64,000 bases of DNA. Source: Talpa occidentalis (Eukaryota > Chordata > Mammalia > Eulipotyphla > Talpidae). The stretch spans positions 17,841,784-17,905,783 of the forward strand of contig NW_023602073.1 in assembly GCF_014898055.3 (NCBI RefSeq). Reading direction: 5' to 3'. Made by a program: the position numbers and the translations under genes. Below are positions 1-10,519 of this stretch, in pieces; positions within the stretch are counted from its first letter, which is position 1; the number at the start of each line of letters is the position of its first letter. Under the pieces are notes generated by a model that was given only the letters and a program-made list of their open reading frames with translations, was not told where the DNA came from and searched no databases.

Positions 1-776
1 ACAGCTGAAGGAATGCTGGGGACTGCAGAGAGTAAGAGCTTCCACACACCTGGTGGAACACCTTGGCTTCTGCTGCCCCTTTGCTTCCCTCACCTGAGTG
101 CAGGGGGCAGCTCGGGCACACACTGCAAACACATCCCCATGACAGCTCCTCATGTAGCAGAGAGAGCAGATGACTTTGGGGCAGGCTGTGCTCCCTGGTC
201 CTGCCACCTTCCTCCCCCTGAGTGACAGAGGACCCCCGAACCCCATGCCTGGCCTGTGGCCCTGCCCCAGCAGCCTCCCTTCCAAAGCAAAGGCAGGCCC
301 TCCAGGGCTCAGGACACTCACCTGGGCAGCGGAGCAGCAGGGATCCAGCAGGGGCTGGCACAGCAGCAGCAGCAGCAGCAGGCCCTTTAGAGGCCCAGTC
401 TCAGCCTCTCTCTCCCTGTTGTCAAGATGTCAGCTTCACACGTGGGGCCTGGCTTGGGCACAGGGTCTCTGTGCACAACACCCATCTCTGGGGCTCAGCT
501 CTCCCTCCCTGGTGCTTCCTAATTGCTCAGCCCACAAACACCCTCATCCCAGTGACAGCAAAATTGCGGTGGTGAGTGAGGGGGGTGGAGGGAAGAGGGC
601 AGTTCCCCAAGCACAGCTGGGGGAGAATCCAGGTTCCTGGAATCATGACCGCCTCCTGCACCCCTACCCGCTAGAATGGGCCCACCACCCCCCAACACAC
701 AGGCAAATCTCAGGAACAATCCACAAGGAACATTTGAGCGTCAGAGTGGCTACTTTCACAGCATTTGTAATGCTCT
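1..776 (-). other. GC-rich duplicated block X, copy 1 (exon-like, minus)
   Basis: This is the reverse complement of the blocks starting near 18190, 34395 and 55090. On the minus strand it carries a GTGAGT donor-like site (positions 321-316) and a second exon-like stretch ending at a GTGAGG donor near 93. Here the acceptor AG seen in copies B and D has changed (TGCTACATG instead of TGCAGCATG). No long conserved reading frame survives in all four copies. I do not recognise the parent gene. It may be a decayed coding gene or non-coding exons co-duplicated with the V1R genes. Confidence 0.45.
361..381. repeat. (CAG)7 microsatellite inside block X
   Basis: Seven uninterrupted CAG units are present. 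The matching point in the other three X copies (for example GCACCGCTGCTATGCC near 18557) has only two or three imperfect CTG/CAG units, so the expansion is private to this copy. Confidence 0.85.
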
Positions 777-782
777 CAGGTT

Positions 783-1513
783 TGGGGGGCTCCTGGATTA
801 GATGTACCTTGGTTCTTGACTACGGTGTGAGAAGAATTCACAGCCACATCTTTACCAAAAGCAAAAGCAGAGTTTATTTACAGACAGAATAAAAGGACAC
901 CCAGTGAGGGGTGGGTAGAGTGTTTGGTAAGAGCAATTGTAAGGGAATTGTGGGGGCTCCAGTCTCAAATGGGAAGCAGGAACTGTTCACTTTGTGCCAT
1001 CTGGGGTGCACTGTGCAGGAGCTCCTCTGCTCCAGGCAGAGGTTTCTAAGTCATTCCCCTTCTCTTTGCTACTGGTATGTATATTACCAGCCCTGGCAGC
1101 AGGTTGGGCAAGGAGAGCATGGGACCTGAGTGACCCAGGTGTCAAACAGCATCTCCCTTCCCTTGGGACAGGGAGCGCTTTGGGGTTTTGGTGGGAGACT
1201 GCTTGTTTTGTTTGGGGGGAGTTGCCTTATGGTCCGGAAACTGGCCAATTTCAAGGAAATGCCTCCCTCTGGGTGCTTCTTGCCCTCTTTAGAATTTATC
1301 ACCTGCCTGTAGGTTGGGGTTTGGGCTGCTTTTCTCCCCTCTGGTGTCCCCTGGATCTGCCTGGGTTTTATCAGTTCTGGCAAGTATTTCTTGGGGTCCC
1401 TGGTAGAGTTGGCCATTTCATTCTCCTTTGGCATCACCTCCTGCCCTAGATGTGTAACAGAAACTCTGCTCTGTGTTGACACTAAGAGATCATTGAGTGT
1501 TCGTGTCAGAATT
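783..1513 (-). mobile_element. solitary LTR-like element splitting block X
   Basis: A stretch of about 730 bp separates sequence that is continuous in the other X copies, and it is flanked by CAGGTT at 777-782 and 1514-1519. Read on the minus strand it has an AATAAA signal near 878-873 followed by about 90 bp, like an LTR R/U5 end. The exact termini are uncertain because the right end does not finish cleanly in CA. No retroviral genes lie next to it. Confidence 0.55.
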
Positions 1514-1734
1514 CAGGTTACCTTTAACATGCAATGTCCAGAGGTGGCAGAAGGGGCTGTCAGGGTGCTGTCCTTGTCAATGTATTGCTTTAGTTCTTGT
1601 TATAGGCATATGAAACAATTCATGGACTCATTGATGTTCACTTGTCATTCCTGCTCTGCTTTGTAAATGCATTTGTTATTTTCAATTTACTGAGAAGTAG
1701 TATCACTGGCTGTGGAAGATCATGTCCTGCAGTC

Positions 1735-1900
1735 ACAGTACAGACCTAGCTTGGGGTGACATGTGTACAGCCCAGACCCTGGGAATTGTTCTGGGACCCA
1801 ATAACCATTTGCAGACATGGCTCCTTTCTCACCTGTCATTAAACAGTAAGAGTCAAGCAAAGGAGGGCAGCTGATTTTGACATTCATCACTGCCCAGCAA
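1735..1900 (-). repeat. repeat E, copy 1
   Basis: This is one of at least eleven copies of an unidentified repeat of about 160-200 bp. In sense orientation it contains CTGCTGGAGTCCCTACTGCT, then a TGACAGGTGAG donor-like site, then CCCCAGAACAATTCTCAGGG and GGGCTGCACACATGTCACCC. The family is internal to the duplicated units, usually near the Z/L1 or V blocks. I cannot assign it to a known transposon or gene. Confidence 0.5.
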
Positions 1901-1919
1901 TGCAGACTCAATGAAATAT

Positions 1920-2464
1920 ACCTCTCTGATCCCTCCCCACCTCCTTCCCTTCTGATTGTCCAACCCCATCGATGATGTTTAAGATGAACTGATGTGTGTG
2001 ACTGAATCTAGGGTTTAGTTAACATAGGATTATAACCTAAAATATAAAACAAATAATGTATCCATGAGTATATGCTGATGTAAATAAAACACTGAAAAAA
2101 AACCAAATAAATTAGTAAATGAGAAAAAGATGCAACCCCAGCAGACACATGATTTGAGTCTGGTGAGATCCTACCTGAACACTTGGCTAACCCAGAGACC
2201 TGCCAAGCTGAAACTATGGATTAATAAACTGTTATTTTGAGGCTCTAAATCTGTGGTAGTTTGCTTTGTAGCAATAGAACACTAATATAATCAACTACCT
2301 GGACATAATATTTCCTTGATTGATTCAAACATATGAATCTATTTCCTCTAGAGAAAGAATCATCATCATGTGCTTTCACTCTCATATATATTCATAAGAG
2401 TGAAGAATAAATGGTGGTTTGTTACGATGGCTCAATTAGTTTAGTCAGTTAACAAAAACTGGTT
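1920..2464. repeat. AT-rich spacer with an ancient LTR-like end
   Basis: There is no reading frame of note. The part around 2215-2290, ending in GTAGCAATAGAACACTAATA, resembles the 3' end of old mammalian MaLR/MLT-type LTRs, recognised from memory of that terminal motif. The rest of the stretch holds nothing I can identify. Confidence 0.3.
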
Positions 2465-2469
2465 TTGGG

Positions 2470-2731
2470 GACCTCCCTGGTGGCACAAACGATTAAGTCT
2501 CAGAACTATAAAGCTATCTGCAGTCGCTACAGCACAAGGTTGATCCTGCAGGCCAGGGAGCTACCCACATGGCACAGCAGACCTCTCCTGTCTCGCCTTC
2601 TGCTCCCCTCAGCAGTGTATTTCAGTCAGTCTGCCCGTTCTGCTCCCCACTCTGTCTCTGGCGAATCCTCTCACCCCCCCATACCTCTGGCCTGTACTCC
2701 AATTATTGTATGCATAAATAAATAAATCTTA
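2470..2731 (+). mobile_element. tRNA-derived SINE, full length
   Basis: It starts with a CCTCCCTGGTGGCACAAACG head (A-box region), has a degenerate B box (AGGTTGATCCTGC), the family body CTGCTCCCCTCAGCAGTGTA, and ends AATAAATAAATCTT. It is transcribed by RNA polymerase III and mobilised by L1 machinery. It lies directly upstream of a second copy in the same orientation. Confidence 0.8.
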
Positions 2732-2736
2732 AATTT

Positions 2737-3510
2737 GAGGGCCTCGCCGGTGGCCCAGTAGGTTGAGGGCAACACTATGAAGCTGTCCGCATCCTCTACA
2801 GCGTGGGTTTGAGTCCTAGCCTGTCAGAGAGAGTCCCATATGGCATGGCAGACCTCCCCTGTTGCGCCTGCTGCTCCCCTCAGCAGTGTATTTTGGTCAT
2901 CTGCCTGTTCTGTTTTTTTTTTTTTTAATTTTTATATATTATTTTATATAATTCTTATGTCATTTTTCATTTTTGTACAATGTATGCATTTTCATTTTGG
3001 TTATGTGTCTCTGGTTTAAGGTTACTGGTTGATTTTGATTTTTTCTTTATTATAATTAGTCTTTTTCCCGGTCCCTTATTTGGGTTTTCTAAATTCCTGC
3101 TATGAATGAGACCATCCGATATTTTTCTTTTTCTTTCTGGCTTATTTCACTGAGCATGATCCCTTCCAGCGCCATCCATGTTGCTGCAAATTCCATGAGT
3201 TTATCTTTTTGGATTGCTGAGTAATATTCCATTGTGTATATGTACCACATCTTCTTGATCCAGTGATGCTGAACATTTTTTCATATGCCTGTTGGCCATT
3301 GGCATTTCTTCTCTGGAGAATTTTCTTTTTAACTCTTCTGTCCATTTTTTGACTGGATTATTTACCTGGTTTTTGTTGAGTCTCATCAGCTCTTTGTAGA
3401 TTTTTGTGATCAGTCCTTTATCATTAGTGTTGCATTTGCCTGTTCTGCTCCCTGCTCACACTCCCGCACCTCTGGCCTCTACCCCAGGTCTTGTATAAAA
3501 ATAAATCTTT
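2737..3510 (+). mobile_element. tRNA-derived SINE split by an L1 fragment
   Basis: The 5' part is 2737-2912 and the 3' part 3448-3510 (ends AAATAAATCTTTAGGG). They are separated by an L1 with target duplication TGCCTGTTCTG. A shorter version of the same nested pair is at 29045-29262 and a rearranged one at 42385-42580, so the nesting predates the duplications. Confidence 0.8.
2913..3436 (-). mobile_element. L1 3' fragment nested in SINE
   Basis: L1 ORF2 C-terminal and 3' UTR sequence in minus orientation, with a poly(T) start at 2913. It is flanked by the 11-bp duplication TGCCTGTTCTG (2902-2912 and 3437-3447). It has an internal deletion near 3265, where the segment encoding the conserved [13 protein letters not shown] region is absent. 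Confidence 0.85.
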
Positions 3511-4122
3511 AGGGAAAAAAAATTTTCATTTCAATTATAAAATTTCTTTGGATTATTGGAGTTCCAAAATGTCTCAAATGTATGAATATTAAAATGGTTT
3601 ATTTTATTTGAATTCTAAAATAACTTTATGGTTCTAATCTGATGGAAAATCAGATATGTATGGCACCGTTAAGAGAGATATATATGTTCATAAATGTGTC
3701 CTAATAGGGAAAGATGTAATTTATACATTTAGGTGATCTTATTAAGAATTTGATGAAGACAGATTTAGTGTACTCTTACTTTATGCAAATTAAATGACTT
3801 TTATTCATTTTCTATTTTGGATTACCATGTGAGTGTACCTTTGAAAAATATTTGGTAATAAAAAATAAAACTTAGTTTATACACTAGCTTTGGGTGAGAT
3901 CTGGGAGGGTACAACAAGTGGTTAATGTTGGAATATTCTTTTCATAGCAAGAAGAAAAGAAAGGGGTTGGAAGTGGAGACATGGAGTTCATATAAAAATA
4001 TTCAGAGAAGTGAAAAATACCTTTTAATAGAGAGTGAGAAGAGCAAGTAGAATCCGAGCCACAATTGGAGAGGAGAAAATTTTCCCTTTGCCCTGAGGAG
4101 ACAAGCTCTTGCATGTTCCTAT
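3511..4122. other. V1R 3'-flank block W, copy 1
   Basis: AT-rich single-copy-like sequence without coding signal. It is duplicated at 29263-29864 (same orientation) and at about 41771-42372 (inverted). It is the distal part of the V1R downstream flank and serves as a duplication marker. Confidence 0.7.
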
Positions 4123-4136
4123 AAAATCCAGCTCTG

Positions 4137-5602
4137 TAAAGATGTCTTTGATGTGCAAATCACGTAGTGTTTCGCCTATATTTCCTTCTATATGTTTTAT
4201 GGTTTCAGGTCTTATGTCTAGTTCTTTAATCCATTTTGAGTTGATTTTTGTGTATGGTGTGAGCTAGTGGTCAGGCTTCATTCTTTTGCATGTAGCGACC
4301 CAGTTTTCCCAGCACCATTTATTGAACAAACTTTCTTTGCTCCAATGCATAGTCTTTGCTCCTTTGTCAAAGATGAGTTGACCATAAATCTGTGGGTTTA
4401 TTTCTGGATTTTCTATTTGATTCCATTGGTCTGTATGTCTGTTCTTGTTCCAATACCATGCAGTTTTGATGATTATGGCTTTGTAGTATAGTTTGAAGTC
4501 TGGGAGTGTGATGCTTCCATTCCCTTCTTTTTTTTTTCAGGAGAGCTTTGGCTATTCGGGGTTTTTTGTGATTCCATATGAACACATCACCCAAAGCAGT
4601 GATAGTGAAGGCAAAGATAAACAGCTGGGACTACATCAAATTAAAGAGCTTCTGCACAGCAAAAGAGACAATAACAAAAACAAAGAGAAACCCCACCAAC
4701 TGGGAGAACATTTTTGCACCCAACACTAATGATAAAGGACTGATCACAAAAATCTGCAAAGAGCTGATGAGACTCAACAACAACAAAGAAAATAATCCAG
4801 TCAAAAAATGGGCAGAAGAGCTAAAAAGAAACTTCTCTGAAGAGGAAATGCAAATGGCCAACAGGCATATGAAAAAATGTTCAACATCACTTGTCATCAG
4901 GGAAATGCAAATCAAAACTACCATGAGATACCATCTTACACCAGTGAGAATGGCACATATTAAAAAAACTAGCAACAACAAATGTTGGCGAGGGTGTGGA
5001 GAAAAAGGAACTCTTCTGCACTGTTGGTGGGAGTGCAAACTGGTCCAACCACTGTGGAGAGCTGTGTGGAGATTTCTGGACCTACTAAACATAGAGCTTC
5101 CATATGATCCAGCAATTCCACTCCTAGGTATTTACCCAAAGGACACAGAAACATCAATTCCAAAGAACACCTGCACCCCTATGTTTATAGCAGCACTATT
5201 TACAATAGTTAAGCTTTGGAAACAGCCCAAATGCCCAAAAATAGATGACTGGATCAAGAAGATGTGGTACATATATACCATGGAATATTACTCAGCATTC
5301 AAAAAAGATAAACACATGCAATTTGCAGCAACATGGATGGCGCTGGAAGGGATCATGCTCAGCGAAATAAGCCAAAAAGAAAAAGAAAAATACCGGATGG
5401 TCTCACTCATAGCAGGAATCTAGAAAACTTAAATAAGGGACCAGGAAAATGAATATAAGAAAGTGAAAATCAAAATCAACAAAAAACTATGAACCAGAGA
5501 CACTTTTAGGGGGGCGGGGGTGGGAGGGGAGGGATTGGGGTCAGAATGGGGGGGGCTGCAATTGTATGGGGAATATAAAAATAAAATTTATTATTTAAAA
5601 AA
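4137..5602 (+). mobile_element. L1 with 5' inversion (twin-primed)
   Basis: 4581-5602 is the ORF2 C-terminus plus 3' UTR and poly(A) in plus orientation. Its open frame at 4578-5423 encodes 281 residues, including [12 protein letters not shown] and [16 protein letters not shown]. 4137-4580 is the immediately upstream L1 segment in the opposite orientation. A 14-bp target duplication, AAAATCCAGCTCTG, flanks the whole unit (4123-4136 and 5603-5616). The inverted-copy flank of V1R-C near 41755 shows the empty site. Inversion next to a 3' segment is the hallmark of twin priming. Confidence 0.92.
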
Positions 5603-5616
5603 AAAATCCAGCTCTG

Positions 5617-8151
5617 GTGGGCCAGGATGAGGCCTAAATACAGGTGGTCCCGGGAGAGGTAGGGGTAAGGGGTGAAGGATTAGGCCATATGCTGATGTCA
5701 TTCACTGGTCTGGGAGCATCTTAGGACAGCCAAGTAGACTCTGGCAAAGTTTCGTGTATTGGGAAACTGTGAGCAATTAGCACAGCAAGGGAATGCATTT
5801 CTTGAGGGAAACAATATGCAGCCATTAAAATGCAGGGAAGTTGCATCGATTCATAGAATCATTCACACAGAGTTCATGCGGGAAGCCAGACTCATGATAA
5901 AGTTCAGTAATGAGGACAGCAAGTAAGATTTCTTATCTCCTCTTTCAGAAAGCTTGGGCTGTGCATGGTGCAATATTTAATCTCTTTGCTTTTCCCCCTT
6001 TATCAGAAGCACCTTCTCCCACTTGCCATCTCCAGAAAAGAAAAACCTCACCAAGCCCTCCCCTTAGAATGAAGAATTGAGAGATGACAATGTGCAGATT
6101 ACTACTTATTTTTGGGATTTTGCAAAATGGTTATATTCTAAATCTACCACTCCTAATGTGTTAGCTGCACAGCTTCCATAGAGAAACACTTGCTTGAATA
6201 TAGGGTTTGAGGGCCCTGAATACAGCGTGCACCTAAGCAGTGCTGACATGAGCTCATTTGGACAGTGTTGGTCCCTTCCAGATGACTCCTGTGCTACCTG
6301 GACAGGAACTCAGTGTCTTTGACAGTTTGTCCAGTGTCAGGTACAGCAAGATCCCCCAGAGACTCCAGGTTTCCTGCCCTACCCCTGGCCTGCACCGCTC
6401 TTCCAGATCTAGTCTAATCACCTTCATGCGCAACTATTTAAAAAGCATAATCTGGGCTCTAGAGTGTTCCTTGCTATCAAGATGTCAGTCCTTCTAGACA
6501 GAGGTAGTATCTATACATATATCATTTAGAAAAATAGAAATATGTCATGACTTCTACCAAAATATCCAATTGAAGTGAAATATTACAGAAATTTTATCTA
6601 CTGCCTTTCATACTTATCCTTCTCAACTTTAATTTTGTTGACTTTGTCTTTAACAACTATTTCTTTATATTTTAAATATTGTTTTATGCCTGCCTTTATA
6701 CTGAAAATCTAAGTTAATTTCATGGGCATAAGTAATTCTTTGCATTATCATATACAGCCATATAATAATGCTTTTGTGAGCCATTTCAGAAAACGTAGTG
6801 ATTGTTTTTGTCTTTACATAGATCCCCTTAGGAATATGCAATCAAATATTACACTTCATGAAAAGATGTTCATCATAGTTTATTAGTAGAGAAATGAAAA
6901 GCAACACAAGGAGATACCACCTCACACCTGAGAGAATGGACATTATGTAAAAGACAAGTAATAAGTGTAGATTAGAATGTAGAGATGAAGGAAGCACGAG
7001 GACCTGTTGGTGGGAAGGTAGCTATTATGGAAGAAGAATGCAATATTCCTGAAAATGTTAACAATTGAAATGCCATGCACCGAATTCTCCCAGCTCTAGT
7101 CTTTACAATTTAAAAATACAAAAACACTAATCATGGGTGAAAATACGAACCAAAAAGAAGAAATGCTGCATTTGCAATAATTTTCATGGGCCTAGAGGGA
7201 ATTGAGGTAGGTGGAAATAACTAGCCAAAGACAAATATCATACGAGTTTACCTGTGTGGCATATGGAGAGAACAAACAGATGGACTCAAGGAAACAAAAA
7301 TCAACTTTGGGACAATAGGACAATTAGTGGTTACCTGAAGAAACAGAAGCAGAGGGTGTAAGTCAGGAAAATGGGGACAATGGTGTGCTGAAGGGCAGAT
7401 TGTTAGTTGACAAAGACAAAGTAGTATTTACACATGTTAATTGTCAGCAATAAATACCAAGGTCATAATGAAATGTTAGACTTCAAATAAAAGATGAAAA
7501 ATGAAAAACAAAAACAAAAGCAGTAGAAAATGTTATGCTTAGCCATTTGCAATGATTCTTTGTGTGACTTTGTCAAAATTAATACAAAATTGCAACTTTT
7601 TTCTTTCTACTTGCTTTACATTTTGATAGTGTGAAGTTTTTAATTTTTAAAATGATATACAATTTGCAAAGGATTTTACAGTCAAAATTGTAAACAGAGT
7701 ATGTTCAGCAATCCTGGCTCTCTCCCTCTCCTGCATGGTCTTACCCCAACTCTGCAGACAGCATTTTGAAAATGAACTTTGACTCCCAATTCCTATGATA
7801 AGAAAATACAAGTATATATACAAGTATATATGCAAGGTACTCATATCTTAAAATCGTTCTCTCAAATAAAAACCAACATATTCTCACTAGCTGTGCAACA
7901 AGAACACAACATCCATGTGTTACGGAGATTTGAATGGAAGCAGGAAAGAGTCTGTCTTTATCACTTACTGGAATTCCAGAAACAGCTTAAGATTGACTCA
8001 TTCCAGGACTCTCTTTAGACAAGAAAAAAAAAGTCTGTTCTTATAAGCCTTGAACAGTTTGATATAAATGAAGGGGAAGGAACCCCTCCAAGTAACATCC
8101 CAGTCTTTCCTGGAGGCATGGATATAAAAGCGCCCCCTGTTTTCATTGAGC
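5617..8151 (-). other. 3' flank of V1R-A
   Basis: Non-coding sequence that matches, inverted, the V1R-C flank 38374-41770 (without its LTR2 and SINE). 7481-8151 also matches the D flank (59285-59940) and both B arms. An old L1-like segment lies at about 6850-7480 (motif AAATGAAAAGCAACACAAGG). No additional gene is seen. Confidence 0.75.
6850..7480 (+). mobile_element. ancient diverged L1 fragment in V1R 3' flank
   Basis: Diverged L1 3'-end sequence: GAGATACCACCTCACACCTG corresponds to the ORF2 region seen in younger copies as GAGATACCATCTTACACCAG. It is present in all V1R flanks that extend this far (B at 24640-25040; C inverted between 39040 and 40560), so it predates the duplications. Confidence 0.6.
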
Positions 8152-9042
8152 TCACCAGCATTTAGCCAAGCAGATATCCCTGCTCAGCAGCACTAAGGGG
8201 CTGAGACAGGCATAACCAGAGGTCAGAACTATTTTAATAATGTAAATGGTGTAGCTATTTGTCAAGAAAGAGCCAACGTAGAAGGAGAAAATGTAATCTG
8301 CCCAATAAAACAAAAGAAAGCAGGTCATGAGCATGAGGACACTCTGAGTAGCTCTCATCTCTGGACTGGGAGTTCCTTGTAGCCTGGAGGTCTGAAGATA
8401 AAGGACACACTTATGATGCTGGTACAGGCGAAAGGCCATGTACCCGCTGCTCTAGCCCATCAGACTCTGAAAGACAACATCCCGCAGAGTCATCAGAGTG
8501 AGGAAAACCCACTGAATTACTCGTCCAGATGGGAGCATGCAGCAATGTTCAGTGGCCTGTCTAATTTCAGAGCGGTTGGTGCTCTGGCCAGCTGTGATGT
8601 AGAAGAGCAGGTTAGAGCTGATCAGGAAATTGAAGACCCAGGAGAGCAGGAGACAGGGAAGCACTTGCCATGCAGACCTTGGCTTGAGCTTTCTCCAGGA
8701 GGTGGTCCTGGGACTGATGGTGATGGCCTGGACCACGCTGAGGAGACAGGTGGTGCAGATGGAGAGCCCCCAGGCCACTCTCCTCAGATAAATCATAATC
8801 TTGCAACCAACATCACCTAGGACATTTCCCAGATGAAATAATTCACTTAAATCTCTGCCTCCAGTGGTACAAACAATGACTGTATTAGCAAAAGCCAAGT
8901 GGATGAGGATAAGGTCAATAGATTTCCTCTCGGGCCCCATGATAGAAGTATATAAATGTCCCCCTAGGATAAGGACGTTGCCCACAATTCCATGTCCAAG
9001 AAAACAAAGGAAGAGTAATCTCTGGATGAAGGTCCAAGTCAT
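8152..9042 (-). pseudogene. V1R-A: vomeronasal type-1 receptor, one nonsense codon, LTR at start
   Basis: A full-length 891-bp single-exon V1R (seven-transmembrane pheromone receptor of vomeronasal neurons; the family signals through Gi and TRPC2). It aligns end to end with intact V1R-B without indels. Family motifs are present: GIVGNVLI in TM1, LIHLAFAN in TM2, the LSVVQAITISPR end of TM3, PSPEMRATQS before TM6, and LSPLVLLSRD in TM7. Codon 197 (positions 8454-8452) is TAG where B, C and D have TGG (Trp, in GWSSGYM of TM5), so the protein would stop in TM5. The ATG at 9042-9040 is intact, but a 477-bp LTR begins 3 bases upstream of it, separating it from its native 5' flank. A GTG-started extension of five codons runs into the LTR and is unlikely to be real. 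Otherwise the sequence is barely decayed, so the lesion looks young. Confidence 0.93.
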
Positions 9043-9052
9043 CTTGTTATAG

Positions 9053-9078
9053 GGCACCCCGATACAAAACGGGGTGCC
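9053..9078. repeat. 9-bp perfect hairpin in LTR1 U5
   Basis: GGCACCCCG and CGGGGTGCC are perfect inverted repeats around an 8-base loop, 8 bp from the LTR end. The same place in the copy at 10520 keeps only part of the stem. It could be the U5 stem-loop that retroviral RNAs form near the primer site; that role is inferred. Confidence 0.6.
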
Positions 9079-9352
9079 TGACTGTGGGTCCTCACCCGCA
9101 CGCTTAAAAAGACTTATCTATGCTCTACTGCAGGCACACGTGAAAGGTTAATAAAAGGTTTATTTACAGGGGAAGGGGAAATGAGGAAATGTACAGCTCA
9201 GGGAGAAAAGTGGGAGACAAAGTTTTAAATGACTCCTACCCGATCCGCCGATCAGGAATCCCAAAATGGCACTCTGAGAGCTGGCCATGAGCCAGGAGCC
9301 GTGAAGCCAGGAGGCAAGCGACAGCGAGCCACCCAAAGGCGCACGTGTTTGG

Positions 9353-9361
9353 TTTTTATAC
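9353..9361 (-). promoter_or_regulatory. LTR1 TATA box facing V1R-A
   Basis: TATAAAAAC on the minus strand, about 310 bp upstream of the V1R-A ATG and 190 bp upstream of the LTR polyadenylation signal. The same box is in the LTR1 copy at 10520-10996 (near 10830). Confidence 0.6.
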
Positions 9362-9525
9362 CCAACCTGGCTGCTTAACTCCACCCTCAGGTCCCAGCCA
9401 CCTTCCCTTTGGTGGTGATGGGATTTGTCTTTCCCAATATCCTGATGGCTTTAGTCTGGAGTGGGGGTGGAGTCCACAAAGCCTGTATGGGATTAGCTCA
9501 GGACATCATTTCTCCCTAACAATCT

Positions 9526-10515
9526 GACTTCATGAACAGAACAAGGAGAAAGTTTGAGACAAAAGTAAGTCAGAATGACATGTTTGAGGTCTGTGGCTTC
9601 CTGTCTGCTCTAGTGACACAAATAGTCTCAATCTGAAGGAAATACACGTGCATGGTTCTGCCCTGGCATGGCCATGAATCACTCTTTGCTCTTTGTTCTT
9701 TTTCCTGCTGCTTCAGTTGACACCAACGGTGATAATGACAATTAAACATCTCCCATAAATGCCATGCCAGTGAATCTGCCCGCCTTTCCAAAGGGCCTTC
9801 TCTGTGTCCCTCATGCCTGAAGCTCACATGACTTATCCCTTCCTGACAATAGCTTAGCCCAGGGCAGTACCACCCAGTGGGCCTCTGAGCTATAATGCTC
9901 TCAACTCAGCTGCCTCCTTCTCCTTCATTACTCACACCCAGCAAATTGCCTGACAGTAATGGATGGTGCTGGTGCCCACCCACTGCCCCTTTCCAGTCCA
10001 CACACTCATCCCTCAGAAACTTTGCATGTGTGGCTTAAATGAATTGCGTTTTCTCCAAAGAATTGTACTTTGCTAAATGACCGTAGTTTCACAGAGGAGT
10101 TTATGTGACTTCCCTCTCCTGGCAAAGGGGTAGGAAAGTGCCCTGCAGGCAGGAGGCTCTATCTCTGTGGTAAATCTGCATTCCTGCTGTCCCATGGGTT
10201 TGGAGCAGAGTGAAGTGATGTTTTCTTCTGTCTTTCCTAGTCTCATTCTCTCTTTCTCCTGCCAGCACTTCCCAACAAGTCAGCAGAAAAGGATTCCCCA
10301 TCCTAGGATTTAATTCCATAGACTCAAACTGGTCTGATTTAATTTCTTTTTCTAATCTAGTGACCTTTTTCAGTCTAAAGAACCCCACCCTGTAGGTCAA
10401 GCCCTTTAATATCTGCCATTGTTATTTGTAACCACTTTGCAAATCAGATTGCTTCCTCTGTTCTTTCTCCTTCTGTATCATGGAAGCGCCCTGGAAACCT
10501 CCTACAAACCATGTG
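9526..10515 (-). other. 5' flank of V1R-A, proximal part
   Basis: Non-coding sequence that matches (inverted) B 20580-22392 without its LTR, C 36480-37473 and D 57400-58385. It contains the segment that in B, C and D ends in a pyrimidine-rich tract and CAG immediately before the ATG. Confidence 0.75.
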
Positions 10516-10519
10516 GCTT

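Larger units (their letters stand above)
9045..9521 (-). mobile_element. solo LTR (type LTR1) inserted at V1R-A start codon
   Basis: 477 bp, flanked by a 4-bp target duplication ATCT (9041-9044 and 9522-9525). The empty site is seen in B, C and D (TCAGATGACTTGG or its reverse). On the minus strand it begins TGTTAGGG and ends CCTATAACA. A TATA box (GGGTATAAAAACC) lies at 9363-9351 and AATAAA at 9164-9159, giving a normal U3-R-U5 order in the same direction as the receptor. A 4-bp duplication is usual for gammaretrovirus-like ERVs. Confidence 0.92.

Noticed and set aside
170..892. A 240-codon frame at the left edge
   Set aside because: It crosses block X, both putative splice sites and an LTR. 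The other X copies do not keep it open.
4578..5423. A 281-codon frame as a host gene
   Set aside because: It is the L1 ORF2 C-terminus, with the standard motifs, poly(A) and target duplication.
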